Part shown: piece by piece, positions 1 through 11,330 of the stretch
Layout: every line of letters starts with the position of its first letter
How positions within the stretch are numbered: the stretch's first letter is position 1
Source: Dichetophora obliterata
Lineage: Eukaryota > Arthropoda > Insecta > Diptera > Sciomyzidae
DNA: 64,000 nucleotides
Direction: 5' to 3'
NCBI GenBank assembly: GCA_963920525.1
Contig: OY986440.1
Location: 17,130,210 to 17,194,209 of the forward strand
The notes under the pieces: generated by a model
Told to the model about the DNA's origin: nothing
The model's input: only the letters and a program-made list of their open reading frames with translations
The model's database searches: none
Translations under genes and position numbers: made by a program

Positions 1-467
1 ATATTAAAATTCAAGATGGTGGATAGGGTTGCCACCTTTATTTTTTGTAGTTTTATGAATTCGGGGCTGGCAAAAAAAAAATGGTATACCAAAAATGGGT
101 CGCTCAATCCGAATCCGTTGTCAGAATTTTCAAATTATTAAATTTTAAAATAATAGGGTTGCCATCTAATATTATGTCTTTTTAAGAGTTTTAAACGTCA
201 TTTATCAGTGTTAAGGGGTCGCTGATATCGAATTTCGAAAATTTTATATTTTGAAAATTCTGACAACGGATTCGGATTGAGCGACCCATTTTTGGTGTAC
301 CATTTTTTTTTTTGCCAGCCCCGAATTCATAAAACTACAAAAAATTAAGGTGGCAACCCTATCCACCATCTTGAATTTTAATATTCTGACTTTAGATTCG
401 AAATCAGCGACCCCTTAACACTAATAAATGACGTTTAAAACTCTTGAAAAGATATATTATTAGGTTA
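1..467. repeat. Compound inverted repeat (foldback/MITE-like), arms interleaved A-B-A'-B'
   Basis: Segment A (about 1-145) reappears as its reverse complement at about 241-386, and segment B (about 155-235) as its reverse complement at about 391-467. The order is therefore A-B-A'-B', not a simple hairpin. Arm A carries GGTGGATAGGGTTGCCACC and arm B carries GTTAAGGGGTCGCTGAT. The element probably starts before the window. No coding potential was seen. Confidence 0.75.
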
Positions 468-950
468 TTATTTTAATATTTTAAAATATTTTCTAATTGA
501 CGCCGAAATTTGCTACACTTGGTCAAAAACCAGTACAATACGCTGCACAGCAACCAGAACAGAATTTGTTTTTTACGCCACACGACGGTAGTGATCGATC
601 TTAATGACCGACACAAACAAAGACAATTTTGCAAACACCACTTATTCATGTTGCAAAAATTGTCTTTGTTTTGGGTTTGACAAAGGCCTGAATTCTCCAA
701 CATGAACATTTTGACGCAAACATAAGTGTAAAACTGAAACACAGAGAATTGTTGAGATCGATCATTGTTTGAGTTTGTGACGCACAAGCAAATATTAAAA
801 CGAAGAATTCATGTTGGATGATCAACAACACGATAACTACGTTACACACAAAAATGAAATGAAAATAAAATTGTGTGTTGTGTGCTTCAAATAGTGTTTA
901 TTGACATTTATGTTGGAGATTTCTGTTACATGAGTGAAAATTTCTGAACC
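468..950. other. AT-rich spacer with a hairpin, no gene seen
   Basis: No coding region could be supported. A short inverted repeat (about 612-634 against 651-674, core CAAAGACAATTTTGCAA) could form a hairpin. The short open frames here show no recognisable motif. Confidence 0.4.
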
Positions 951-2105
951 CTGATAATTACGAACCAAACGAACACACACACAACAACAACAACATCCTT
1001 AAAAACAGCATAAGCAGCCAAGAACGATAGAATACAAAGATTGCGCCGAAGACAAGAAAATGAGTACAACAAAATTGTCGTTCTGCGCATGTACGTCATA
1101 ATATCAATGCTGTTTTGGAGAGCGTTCACTTTGCATACGATTTCTACACAGAAATGAAAATTGCATACATTTTAGTTTGTATAAATAAAATAAAAGAAGT
1201 AAGAAGCAATTTATTGGAACGAGAAGAGGTTAATTTATTAAGTACTTCTTTTGCAAACATTATTTTTACTATTATTTTATTACAGCCAGTAAGCAGCTTA
1301 GTCAAAAAAAAAATTTGTCTAAGAAACCAACTTCAGTGAGCATAATTTTTTGACTTGGATTTTATAAAAATGTTTATTAAGAGTTTAATTGATGTAGTTT
1401 AAACGTTTTCAGATATTTTATTTCCATTAATTAACCTGTGAATTGAAAGGACAAATAAATGATAGTTTCAAGTTTTTAAATAATGAAACAAATTTTGTTA
1501 AGTTAATATATTTTAGTATTTTTGTTTTCGTTTGTGTGCGTTTTCTACAATTTCTTGGTTTAATTTTTGTATTTATTGCAAACATCAGGTGTACTGACAT
1601 CATCAGGGATTTCTGAAAAATATTTCTTTGTTACTGTTACCACAATTAGCAGCTGCACACTTCATTTTTTAAATTTTAAGTTAAAAACTCTCAAATATAT
1701 TTCGATATATACACAATTAAATAAAACACAACCGATCGCAGTACGTTTCTCAAAGAAATAAAATATTGTGACGTAGTCAACTGAACAGCTGGTTGTCAAA
1801 CTCGATTAGCAGAAGTAACGGACCTGCGCAAAGCGTAATCTCTTATTCTATCATTCTTGATAAGCAGCTACTGCAGCTAAGCAACTTGTGCATTTCTCAT
1901 ACGAATATATGAATTTTTCATCTTCTTAGATTTTGCTATTTTATTAGATATTCGTTTTATTCCCAATAAAACTGATATTTTGGCATTTTTTTTTTCTTTG
2001 TACGATGAATATTAAAGGCTGTAGGTATACCCCACAGTGTCAAATATCACTTTGAAAAAATTCGTAAAAATGACCCCCATACAAACCGCGCTGTAAGACG
2101 TAATT
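951..2105 (+). repeat. Dispersed repeat X, copy 1, split by an insertion
   Basis: Positions 951-1018 and 1860-2105 together match 49441-49791. Shared landmarks are ACGAACCAAACGAAC, the CAA-rich tract, AAAAACAGCATAAGCAGC, TCTCATACGAATATATG, TACGATGAATATTAAAGGC and CATACAAACCGCG. In the second copy the two halves are nearly contiguous, so it serves as an almost empty site for the 841-bp element at 1019-1859. The repeat family itself is unidentified. Confidence 0.75.
1019..1859. mobile_element. Non-autonomous DNA transposon, 841 bp, 9-bp target duplication
   Basis: The left end reads CAAGAACGATAGAATA and the reverse complement of the right end reads CAAGAATGATAGAATA. Similarity extends to about 27 bp with a 1-nt indel. 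Both sides are flanked by ATAAGCAGC (1010-1018 and 1860-1868). The other copy of the host repeat (near 49510) has ATAAGCAGC once with no insertion. A 9-bp duplication fits Mutator-like elements; an 8-bp reading would fit hAT. No transposase-like frame is present inside. Confidence 0.8.
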
Positions 2106-2420
2106 CTACGTCAAAACAAAAATTAACACAAGAATAACACATCTGTTATTCAGCATTTAGATATGCTTAGGAAAAAATAGCACAAAACAAATACAAAAAA
2201 CTCGCTCACTATTTACTGATGCGCTCTACTACGCTCTCTTTCATATCTGTGGCAGATGAGCCGAGTGATTCGGCTACTTGTGTCGATTATGAGTATTTCG
2301 GCAAGTAGGATAAGTATCAGCAAGACGACAACAACCATAAGTATTTATGAACCGAAAAAACCCGATCTTTCCCGATCCGACTCATGACTTAGGATACTCA
2401 TATTTATTGGAACCGCCGCA
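2106..2420. other. Unassigned spacer
   Basis: No gene, RNA or clear repeat was recognised. The sequence is AT-rich with a short GAGCCGAGTGATTCGGCT inverted motif near 2258. Confidence 0.3.
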
Positions 2421-3686
2421 TTATAGCTTCGTAGAAGAGAATATGAGTCGAGTTGCGTGCGCTAAGGTTGAGTAAGTTTTTGTACTTATTTTGTCGGGTA
2501 TACTCAGAGTCGCAAAAAAGCTATCCGTTGCAGATCTCTGATGAGTACTTCCTCCAAACCGTGCATAGATGCCCAAAATTTTCAAATCGAAATCGCAAAC
2601 CAATTGCACATTCTTCGAAAAATACCCCTTCCGTTTTGGAAGGGGGGGGGGGGTTCTATAGGGGGTTTTTTATTTTGACATGCGTACAATCAATGGCACC
2701 GAAAACACCGGGAAATCCAGTAGCTTCAAAAAATCGAAAATATATGAAAAATACATTAATAAATGCTTGGGTTCTTTATTAATAAATTACCTTTCTTTTA
2801 CCAAACGCTCATCTTCGGATGTTGTTGGAAATACAATAGGGCTATTCCCGATTGCGGGCAAATAGCATGGCATCGTGGCATTTGCAAAATATGATGGCAA
2901 ATATTTTCAACACAACAACAAAATGTACAGATTTGCATTTGCCCGACTGTGTCAAATTTGCAACACTAAAATCGCATTGCATACAGTCGAGCATGGGCAA
3001 AACTTATTTGCCAATCAATCAGCTGTCACATTTTAACCAAACGCCGCTAATAAAACAAAATTAACAGACTCTGATATGGAACTCACTTTGATAAATAATA
3101 CACTTTGATAAATAATGATGAAAAACACCACAAATACTGTTCGTGTTGTTTTTTTTTTTTCCTCCAAAACAGCTGTGAGTTTTGTTTGCAACAGTGTTCT
3201 AAAAAGTGTGCTCACAGTTGATGGCAAATATTTGGTAGGGCATACATTTGCAAAGCTATTTGCCCGTAACTGGGAATAGCCCTAATATATTTCTTCATCA
3301 AATGATTTTTAATTATCCTTGTGATTTGATGAACTATTATGCTGACAATAGTTTTGCTGATTGGACACACAAAGTCTTGCCCTATATCACGCAAGAAGGA
3401 TCCGGAGGCGTAAAAGTACAAAGCTGTACAGAGCCGAAGTGGGTTCGGAATAAGTTCTTCTCTGTCCTATTTCCATATACGGGCATATCTCACCTAGCAG
3501 TTCAATTGCTGCATCTTTTGAGAACCTAAATAGTTCCACAAATCGCGCCTCAGGAATGTGAAATTGATCCGAGGTATCTCGCAAGCGACGTCTTTGAATC
3601 CGCAACATTACAAGAAAAATTTCACACATATTGTCTGAAACAATAATTTCTGTAATAATTTGTTTCTTTAAGCTTCTAACAATCAC
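2421..3686 (-). pseudogene. PIF/Harbinger transposase remnant (Harbinger-A)
   Basis: Read on the minus strand, the pieces follow the HARBI1/DDE_Tnp_4 order. The N-terminal block is RRRLRDTSDQFHIPEARF (from 3686). After a frameshift near 3420 comes FYASGSFLRDIGQDFVCP. A 446-bp MITE then interrupts the frame, which resumes as VFPTTSEDERLVKER with a splice-like GTAATT after it. Next come FPGVFGAIDCTHVKIKNP (first catalytic Asp kept) and NVQLVCDFDLKILGIYARF. The following GGSTHQR has Gln where the family normally has the second catalytic Asp. A run of 12 G (2642-2653) lies inside the catalytic region. Frameshifts, stops, the MITE and the lost Asp make this a dead copy. No terminal repeats were found for it. 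Confidence 0.85.
2838..3283. mobile_element. MITE, 446 bp, inserted in the Harbinger-A transposase
   Basis: Terminal inverted repeats are AGGGCTATTCCCGATTGCGG on the left and, as reverse complement, AGGGCTATTCCCAGTTACGG on the right. The similarity continues into GGCAAATAGC. The element is flanked by AAT on both sides (2835-2837 and 3284-3286). Removing it with one AAT rejoins the transposase frame (KKYI then VFPTT), so the site acts as its own empty-site control. A TA duplication also keeps the frame but gives one extra residue relative to the family pattern. Confidence 0.85.
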
Positions 3687-4010
3687 TTTTTATTACCTTT
3701 TGAAGATAAAATATTTGAGCACTTAAAATAAAACAAATGTAAATAAACAGCTATTTGTCATTTGATTCAATTTCGCAATGTTTCTTATCGATTTGTGTTC
3801 CTTTTCATCACGGACCGAATTTTTAACGATTTAAACGTACACAAACACTAGTTCTCACGAAATCGGTAACTAGTGCTCGATAACGCATGACGTCACACAA
3901 ATCGGTAACTTGCCGACTTTTTTACAAGAACGAGCTACTGATATTCTAATCATGTACTAGAAACATGAAAATATTGAAGACACTCCAATCGATAACTTCT
4001 TAAAAGTAGT
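3687..4010. other. Unassigned spacer
   Basis: Nothing coding was recognised. Two nearby copies of AAATCGGTAACT occur at about 3859 and 3899. Confidence 0.3.
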
Positions 4011-4015
4011 TATAA

Positions 4016-4555
4016 CACCAGCCAGAAAATGAGGAAGAATTATGGGAACGAGATAGTTTCGTCATATCTTCAACCCCATTCCAAAAAGCAAAGAAACTCA
4101 GAATGGAACCAAAAATAGTGGCTGAGCAGCTTAAAATAGAAAGAAAAAATAAAAGACGAGAGAAAAAGCAATTAAGGGAAAAGAAAAAAATAGAAATACA
4201 GAAGAAAAAAACTAAAAAAAAAATAATCTAAATAAAAAGAGAACAAAAATCCCAAAATAATGTGCGATATTAAAGAAAAAAGTTAATAATGAAATCTAAA
4301 ATTTCACACATCATATGCGATATGTATTTACTAATTCTGATTATCCTAAAACAAGTGAAATCAACACATCACCGGATTTTCAGCCAGAAGGCAGATGTTT
4401 CGATTACTAACACATAATTCAAAAAATTGACAATACGCAAATAATTAAATGTTTCATGTGTAGCAGAGTTTATCACAATAAATGTGCTTCGAAATTTTGG
4501 GCAGATATGAATTTTTATAAGTGCCGAAGTTGTATTTCAGGAAATTTAAAAAGTT
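4016..4555 (+). pseudogene. Decayed coding remnant with a basic region and a PHD-like zinc finger
   Basis: One frame from 4016 to 4231 is open. It begins QPENEEELWERDSFVISSTP and runs into a strongly basic Lys/Arg/Glu-rich tail. A second piece (about 4386-4555) reads IIKCFMCSRVYHNKCASKF and ends FYKCRSCI. Cys-x2-Cys, His-x3-Cys, an aromatic and Cys-x2-Cys are spaced like the C-terminal half of a PHD finger, with an in-frame stop just upstream. This could be the tail of a pogo/Tigger-like transposase or of another element that carries such a finger. The family is not identified. Confidence 0.4.
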
Positions 4556-4648
4556 AAAAATTAATTCATGATAACTAATCTTATAATTAATGTTAATGAA
4601 TTCCGTTCCTTTTATTATTAAAAGATGAATTTATGATTAATGTTTGGT

Positions 4649-5367
4649 CTAATATATAAAAATCTAGTGTCACGGTGTTTGAGGCAGAACTCCTCCGAAA
4701 CGGCTGGACCGATTTTCATGAAATTTTGTATGTATATTTGGTAGGTAGGAGAAAAGGTCGTAAAGAATATTTCACTCCCCTAGGCCCAGTGGGCGTGGCA
4801 CCTCCCATACAACCAAAATTTGCGATATCGAATAGCTTTGGAATCATAAGCCGCACAGCCTCGGAATTCGGTATTCGACCACAATTTACACGTGCCGCTT
4901 TGCTGCTAACATTTAACGGGAGTTGTAAAAGGGGGTGTGGCACCTGCCATACAACCGAAATTTGCGATATCGAATAGCTTTGGAGTTATAGTCCGCACAG
5001 CCTCGGAATTCGGTATTCGACCACAATTTACAATTTACACGTGCCAATTTACACGTTCCATTTCACTAATAACATTTTATGGGCGTTAAACAAGGGAGAG
5101 TGGCACCTCCCATACAAACCAAAATTTCCGATATCGAATAACTTTTGAGTTATAGGCCGCACAGCCTCGGAATTCAGTATTCGAACTCAATTTACACATG
5201 CAGTTTTACTGATAACCTTGTATGGCGTTGAACAAGGGGGCGTGGTGCCTCCCATACAATCTTAATTTGAAAAATTTGACCACAATTTACATATACAGTT
5301 TGACTTATAACATTTTATTCGCGTTTGGCAACGGGGCCGCGGCAGCAACGCGCCGGGCTTAAGCTAG
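4649..5367 (+). mobile_element. Non-autonomous Helitron-like element with internal tandem repeats
   Basis: The 5' end is TCTAATATATAAAAATCTAG, followed by the common motif for this class, CCTCCGAAACGGCTGGACCG. The 3' end is GCCGGGCTTAAGCTAG followed by T, the expected CTAG/T terminus. Internal units of about 140-165 bp recur, marked by GATATCGAATAGCTTTGGA near 4825 and 4967 and a variant near 5130. No target duplication is expected or seen. It carries no Rep/helicase coding. Confidence 0.8.
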
Positions 5368-6189
5368 TATGTTATATTATTTTTGAAATATTGCTTTTGG
5401 TATATTGTTTATTATTTTGGAATAATAAAAATTTCTTATTACATCTACAAAATAATCGATAAATACAAAATTAAATTATCTTTTGATTTAAATTTATATT
5501 TATTTTAAAACAATTCTATTTCTTAATCAAAAAAATGAAATTTTTAATGTTAAAACTTGTGAAACATCTTGATGGCTCATAACAGGAAAAAATGTGGCTG
5601 AAAATAGCAAAAATTGCGGCTCATAACTGAAATTCGGTTAACTTTTGAAAAAACTATTATTCTTAAGATATTCATCAAATTGCATTCAAATCCAATTAAA
5701 GCAATTTATTCTTCTTGATTTAATACTTATTTTTTCACTAAAATAATCCAAAACACGTTAAAAATTACAATTTTGTCATTCTATTAAGTTAAGAATTCTC
5801 TTAAAGGGGCTCAGAACTGGGTATTTTACCCTATTGTATTAAAAAACTAGCAAAAATGCTTATAGTAAATTTAGAGTCGACTTTTATTTTGTTTATGATA
5901 ATGGGCCAAAGAAAATAATATTAAATTAATTAAGTGCGTTAATTAATTATTATTAAAGTAATAATATTAAATTAATTCAATGATAACCAAACAAGTTAAG
6001 TTCCAATTTGTATGAGACATAATGTTTTATTGTTACTCAGAAACATTGAAATCATCTATACTTTTTTAAAATAATATACTTTGTTTCAAAGATTTATTTA
6101 GGGTTTGTTGATTAAACTCTTTATAGCACAAGTCAGGTTATACGCATATATATATATATTTCAATGTTTATGTTTTTTTAGAAATGATG
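5368..6189. other. AT-rich spacer, no gene seen
   Basis: No coding or RNA feature could be supported. The part next to 6100-6189 may be the 3' tail of the minus-strand LINE that follows. Confidence 0.3.
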
Positions 6190-9100
6190 AAATAACAATA
6201 GAGTTCAGCTACTACAGCTTCTTCGCACTTTCTCCGCATTAGATCATCTTAAGAACCAGCCCAAATAACACATAAATTTCTCAACGATATTGATAAGAGT
6301 GGTTCAAAACAATCTGAAGTGAGAAAAATTTACCCACCATAATATGGGTTGGGCTCAGGGACAACACAAGACATAACAACTAACCATGCGTTTACATAGA
6401 TCTAATCATACATTAGTTTTCAATCTACTTTTGAGTTGACCTTTCGATAAGTTAACACCAAAAAAGTTACAGTTGTTAACCAAGGTACTCATGCGATTTA
6501 AAGAAGCAGTAGCAGTAAATTAAATTGTTAGCGTTTCTACTGCTTCTCCGGTTAGTGTTAAAATGTATAAGAGTAAGGAGTTCTGGTGAATCGAACACAC
6601 CAGTTATGAGTTGGTGTGAATATACGATATCTGCAGACTTCCTTCTCTCATTTAAAGATTGCATTTTTAATAGTTTTAAACGATCCTCATAAGGAGGAAG
6701 GTTTAAAGTGTCAATTCCACTTAAGCCTCTTAGAGCAAACTGAACAAAACGTTTTTGGATTCTCTCTATACGTTCAACATGTACATTTTAATTTGGGGAC
6801 CAAACTAAGTGAGGTCGCACAATTGCATAATACAGCGCTGTAGTTGTGATCATACAATTAAATTATTTGGAGCAGCGTTTTATAAACCCGATCATAGAAG
6901 ATGCTTTTTTACAAATGTAATCAATATGAACGTTAAACGATAGCTTAGAATCCATGCATATACCAAGATCTTTGGCAGCATCTACATGACTTAAAGCAGT
7001 ATCTTTAATCTTATATTAAAAAATTAAAGTATTCCTTTTTCGCGAAAAGGTCATAGTTTGGCATTTATCTGGACTTAGAAACATATTATTTTAAGAGCAC
7101 CAAACTTCAAAGGATTTCAAATCAGACTGGAGTAGATCTGAATTGTCTTAAGAATCTATTGTTCTGTATATTTTCATATAATCTGCATAGATAAGTAGAT
7201 GAGAGTGTTTGATGATGTGGGTTACATCATTAATGGCTAAAATAAACAGAAGTGGACCAAGGTGGCTACCTTGGGGAACACCTGATTCAGCAATAAATTC
7301 AGCAGACAATACACTTCGAAATCGTATTTGATAAGATCGCTCTGTCAGATACGATTGAATCCAGCCTTCAAAAAATCCCCCAATGGGAAAACCTATTAAC
7401 TCTAAGAATTAAGTTATGTGGCAGTTTATCAAATGCTTTACTAAAATCAGTGTAAATACAGTCGCCCTGGCTACCTGAATAAAATGAATTTAAGCAAAAC
7501 GTTGTAAAATCGAGGAGATTGGACACAGTGGATCTGCCAGTATCAAATCCATGCTGACGAGTTGTTATGACCTTCCCGAGCCGCTCAAAGAGTTTTAGAA
7601 TCGACGAGAATTTCGCGATAGGCCTGTAGTTGTTTATATCTTTCTTACAACCTTTTTTATAAATAAGACTAGATGAACCCGGTGTGCTTCGCTACCCCCT
7701 AGTTATAAAATAAAATTAAAAGTATTTATATATTTACAAAAATTTATTTATTTAATTTTAATTTAATTATTGCAATGCTTCTTCCCTTTTTTTGCTGTAA
7801 ACTAATTAGAATTCAGCACTGAACCGCATGTAATTTGCTTCATGCTCCCCCTTTTTATTTTTAGACCAATCAAAAAGCAGCAGAAAAATCAGCTGTTTCG
7901 CAGTCAGTTGTGGGAGAATGAGAATGGGGTTACCCTACTCTCTGTTTTAATTAACACATTTTACAAAATCAGCTGTTTTGCAGACAGTTTTGGGAGAAAG
8001 AGAATGGGGCTACCTCACTATTTTAATTAATATGTATTTAAAATTTGAGGTAAAGCCGTTAATAAACGTAGTAAAAAAGTAGGTGCAGAAGTGTGCATGG
8101 TCGAAAAATATTATCATGTAATAAGTATTCTTGAGTCAAAGCTGCACGCTGTGAAAATTTAAGATCGGTTAACAGGTCCAGCCTCCAATACATCGCAAAA
8201 AAGGGGCGTGCTCCGCCCACTTTTCTTTTGGTACGTATTTCTATTCATTCACCATATATAGCAAATACTGCCGCCGTTGGTCAAAAAATGCCCAAGATAT
8301 AACGATTTTAAATTTTTAGTTATATGGGCGAGGCCACGGCCCCTTGTCCACTCACAACTTTATATAGTCAAGAATTTATTATTTCGTAAGAATATTCTAT
8401 CGTGAAAATTTAATGACGACCGGTCCAGTAGTTAAGACTATATTACGATTTTTAATTTTCCTAAAAAGGGGCGTGGTCCCACCTGCTTTTCTCCTGGTAT
8501 GTATTCCTAATTATGCCAATACCATATGTACCAAATATCATCGACGTAGGTCAAAAAATGCCCAAAATATGGCGATTTAAATTTTTGGGTTACATGGGCA
8601 GTGGCACGCCCCTTTGTCCAATAAAAACTTTATATAGCCTATTATTCCTTCCAGAGTCATTGTAACATGCTGTGAAAGTTTTAGGAAGATCAGTCCAAGG
8701 GTTTGGCCTCCTATAAAGCACAAACAAACAAACAGACAGACAGACATTCATTTTTATATGCATAGATTTTTTACTTATTGTACAATGTTGCACCTTTGTA
8801 AGCGCGGAATATCTTATGTTATCGAACGATGTAAATATTTTGTAAATAAACCGAAAACTCGGATTTTTGAATGCAACATTTCGAAAGTTTTAAAATTATG
8901 ATATTGGATCATTATTAACATGGTTTTTTGTAAATATCTTCGGAACTACATAACTGATTTAATAGTTTGATATCTCGTTTTGAAGAACATGACAACGGCT
9001 TTCAAAAAAAATAATATAAAATAAAAAAAGCAAAAAAAAAATAAAAATATGTATATGTCATTGGTGGTACAATATGAAAATTGGATTTTGCCACCCCCCT

Positions 9101-9775
9101 CCGACCACAGCCAAAAATCGAAAATCAGACTTCACAGTGTCACCCGCCTGAATATTCTGAAGATTCCCTGAAAATTTCATCAAAATCGGCCCAGCCGTTT
9201 TGGAGTCCATACGTTACATACATACCACATCCTGTTTTATATATATAGAAGACTTATAAAAGCTTTTTTCCAAAAAAGTGGAAAATTACTTTCGCTAATT
9301 GATTTATTGAATAACATGGACAGTGGTTGCCTTAGAACGGAACCGCACCGTGTTAACACTGCAGCAGGAATTCCGTCAGGTCCAGCATTGAAATCCTCAT
9401 CGATCAATCCAATGTAATTTAAAATATCCTCTAAAGTAAAGGATATAGGAGCCAACGAAACCCTGGGTGTAGAGTTTATATATTCAAAGTACTCTTCATC
9501 AGGATTAAAAGAGTCTGAACAAAATGACTCTTTAAAGAGATTAGCAAATAAACCACAAATTACGACGGGATCGCCAGTAAATCCGTCAGAAGTTTTAAAT
9601 GATAAAGGAATCCATCAGATTTTTTTTTTTGGTGTTTATGAAACCCCAGAATTTCTTTGGATCAGACAATATTCTCAGCTAATACTGTCTTAATAATTTT
9701 GATATAAGGTAGATGAGCAATTTTCAAAATCCAGAAACAAACGCTTGTAGATTTCTAGGTCATTCTAGTCTAAGC
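6190..9775 (-). pseudogene. Non-LTR retrotransposon reverse transcriptase remnant, split by a Helitron
   Basis: From about 9775 downward the minus strand encodes SDPKKFWGFIN, then FNAGPDGIPAAVLTRCG and FWKKAFISL. After the Helitron (7669-9249) it resumes as IYKKGCKKDINNYRPIA. Further blocks are QHGFDTGRSTVSNLLDF, DCIYTDFSKAFDKLPH and GVPQGSHLGPLLFILAINDV. The catalytic box reads IYADYMKIYR, where YADD is expected, so the second Asp is lost. A C-terminal block near 6600-6660 is also open. Scattered stops and frameshifts confirm decay. The block order fits the Jockey/I/R1-type LINE supergroup; the clade cannot be fixed by eye. No 5' ORF1 is visible. Confidence 0.85.
7669..9249 (-). mobile_element. 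Helitron-like element (family H1), inserted in the LINE
   Basis: On the minus strand the 5' end is TCTATATATATAAAACAGG, followed by CCAAAACGGCTGGGCCGATT. The 3' end is GCACACCGGGTTCATCTAG, followed by T. Joining 9250 to 7668 restores an in-frame reverse transcriptase (AFISL then LIYKKG), so the insertion was precise with no duplication, between T and T. A second Helitron-type 5' end (TCTATGCATATAAAAATGAA, near 8767) lies inside. Two degenerate ~280-bp repeats (about 8190-8690) contain AAAAAGGGGCGTG. This suggests a composite or nested element. Confidence 0.8.
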
Positions 9776-10273
9776 TACAGACGGCACGGACAGAGAAAAC
9801 ATTGCAAAGATTTCCATATAAAAAAAAATTAATTGAATGATGCAAAAGCTCAGTATTGCCACTTGTAACATTCGATCAATATGATACCTGCAGTAATATC
9901 ACATAATTGTTTAGGTATGAATAGCTTAGTTTTCTTAAGATTACATTGCACGTTTGAAAAAAATGTTACTCAACTTAAAACATTTATTTTGAATGGACTA
10001 CAATACATAGAGACTTCATTTTTTTAACGTAAATAATACAAAAAACAGCATTGCAAAATATTTTTGTGTTTGTTTTTTAAAGCTCAATCTTCTTGTCGCT
10101 ACAATCCATACAAGAATTACTAAGTGTATAGCTAATTAAAATATTTTGGAATATTTTTTTTATTATTTACGTAAAAAATCAATTTACATATGAACTTAAA
10201 ATGTATTTACATACAAAATTTTAAAAAATTCATGATTTTGTGACGAAATAACTCTTTTACACAAAAACTTCCC
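9776..10273. other. AT-rich spacer, no gene seen
   Basis: No motif or repeat was recognised beyond homopolymer-rich sequence. Confidence 0.3.
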
Positions 10274-10276
10274 TTA

Positions 10277-10450
10277 TGCCGTGGTTATGCTAGCCAAACA
10301 TGATTGCCGAACATTTTTTGTTGTTATTGGCCGCATTCAGCGCAGACAACAGTTGGCAACTGTTGTTTAAAAATTCGCTGAATGGTACAAATTTGGTAGC
10401 GCTAACTAAGACTGATAAAGTAGCGAACGCCTTTTAATCGAGCGAAAAAA
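10277..10450. mobile_element. Harbinger-B family terminal fragment
   Basis: The end TGCCGTGGTTATGCTAGCC is preceded by TTA (10274-10276) and matches the reverse complement of the Harbinger-B right end at 32288. The block GGCCGCATTCAGCGCAGACA and the motif GGTAGCGCTA are also shared with 31745-31805. No matching opposite end was found, so this is either a MITE with a degraded far end or a terminal fragment. Confidence 0.65.
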
Positions 10451-10689
10451 TTGTATGCTACGTGAACACAACTGTTGAAATTACTGTCAAATGCTGCTGT
10501 CATATGCTTCCACTGACGCTGTTAAATTAAAAAACGCAAAAAGAACGCGGCAAATTTGGGTGAGAAACTTTGCAATTAAATTATTAATATCAAAAGTAAA
10601 TGTTATGTATAATAATGTACACATAAGTTTGCTTATATTTTATTTCGTTTAGCCAACATTTGTTTCAACTGTTTAAATTTTTTAGCCGC

Positions 10690-10945
10690 CGACATTTTTT
10701 ACGACTGCACACAGCTTCTGCCAGCCAACTATTGCAACTAATGCAACTATTGTTTTGTGGCTAGTTCCTACGCTCTTAAGCCGCCTCTACCATCTAAACC
10801 TACGCCATCTGAACCAACGCCATCTAAACCAACGTCTAAGCAGGCTCAGTCAGCCGGCATATTTAACGACTGCAAACAGCCTCTGCAAGCCAACCATTGC
10901 AACTTTTATTTTGTGCCTAGTTCCTACGCCAGTTTGAATTGGCCT
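10690..10945 (+). repeat. Local tandem duplication with a 15-bp Pro/Ser-Thr-Lys minisatellite
   Basis: ACGACTGC..CAGC..CTGC followed by GGCTAGTTCCTACGC at 10700-10770 recurs at about 10866-10930 (unit about 160 bp). Between them lie copies of ACGCCATCTRAACCA, which in one frame read as PTPSEPTPSKPTSK. A 65-codon open frame follows from the repeat, so I do not call it a gene. Confidence 0.5.
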
Positions 10946-11330
10946 GTGATGTGAGCTGCCATCTGAGCTTACGCCACCTAAATCCACGTCTCACAATCTT
11001 TACATGGATGATTGCTACAGTGCCCTTTATATTCTCAATGGATTGCAATACAATGTGGTGGATAGCCTGGAAGTACACGAACAGTTGGAAAGCGGTAAGA
11101 ACGTGATAAGCTTAAACTAATTATACTCCCACGATAAAGTTCTTATTAAGAAATTGTACTTTCACTTGAATTGATTGTTGGAGGGGAAAGTCTCAAGCTA
11201 GTAAGAGTTTGTCGATTTAGGGCCAAATTGTTAATTGAGTTAATGCCACTATACCAATTCTTATTCAAGTCCTATCATTCCTCAAAGTGTTATGTTCATA
11301 CTTGTCATAGGTAAGCAGAAAATCCAAATT
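10946..11330. other. Unassigned spacer
   Basis: No gene or clear repeat was recognised. Confidence 0.25.

Noticed and set aside
10757..10954. Pro/Ser/Thr-rich small protein
   Set aside because: The frame is dictated by a 15-bp repeat and a local duplication, and an alternative frame is equally open.
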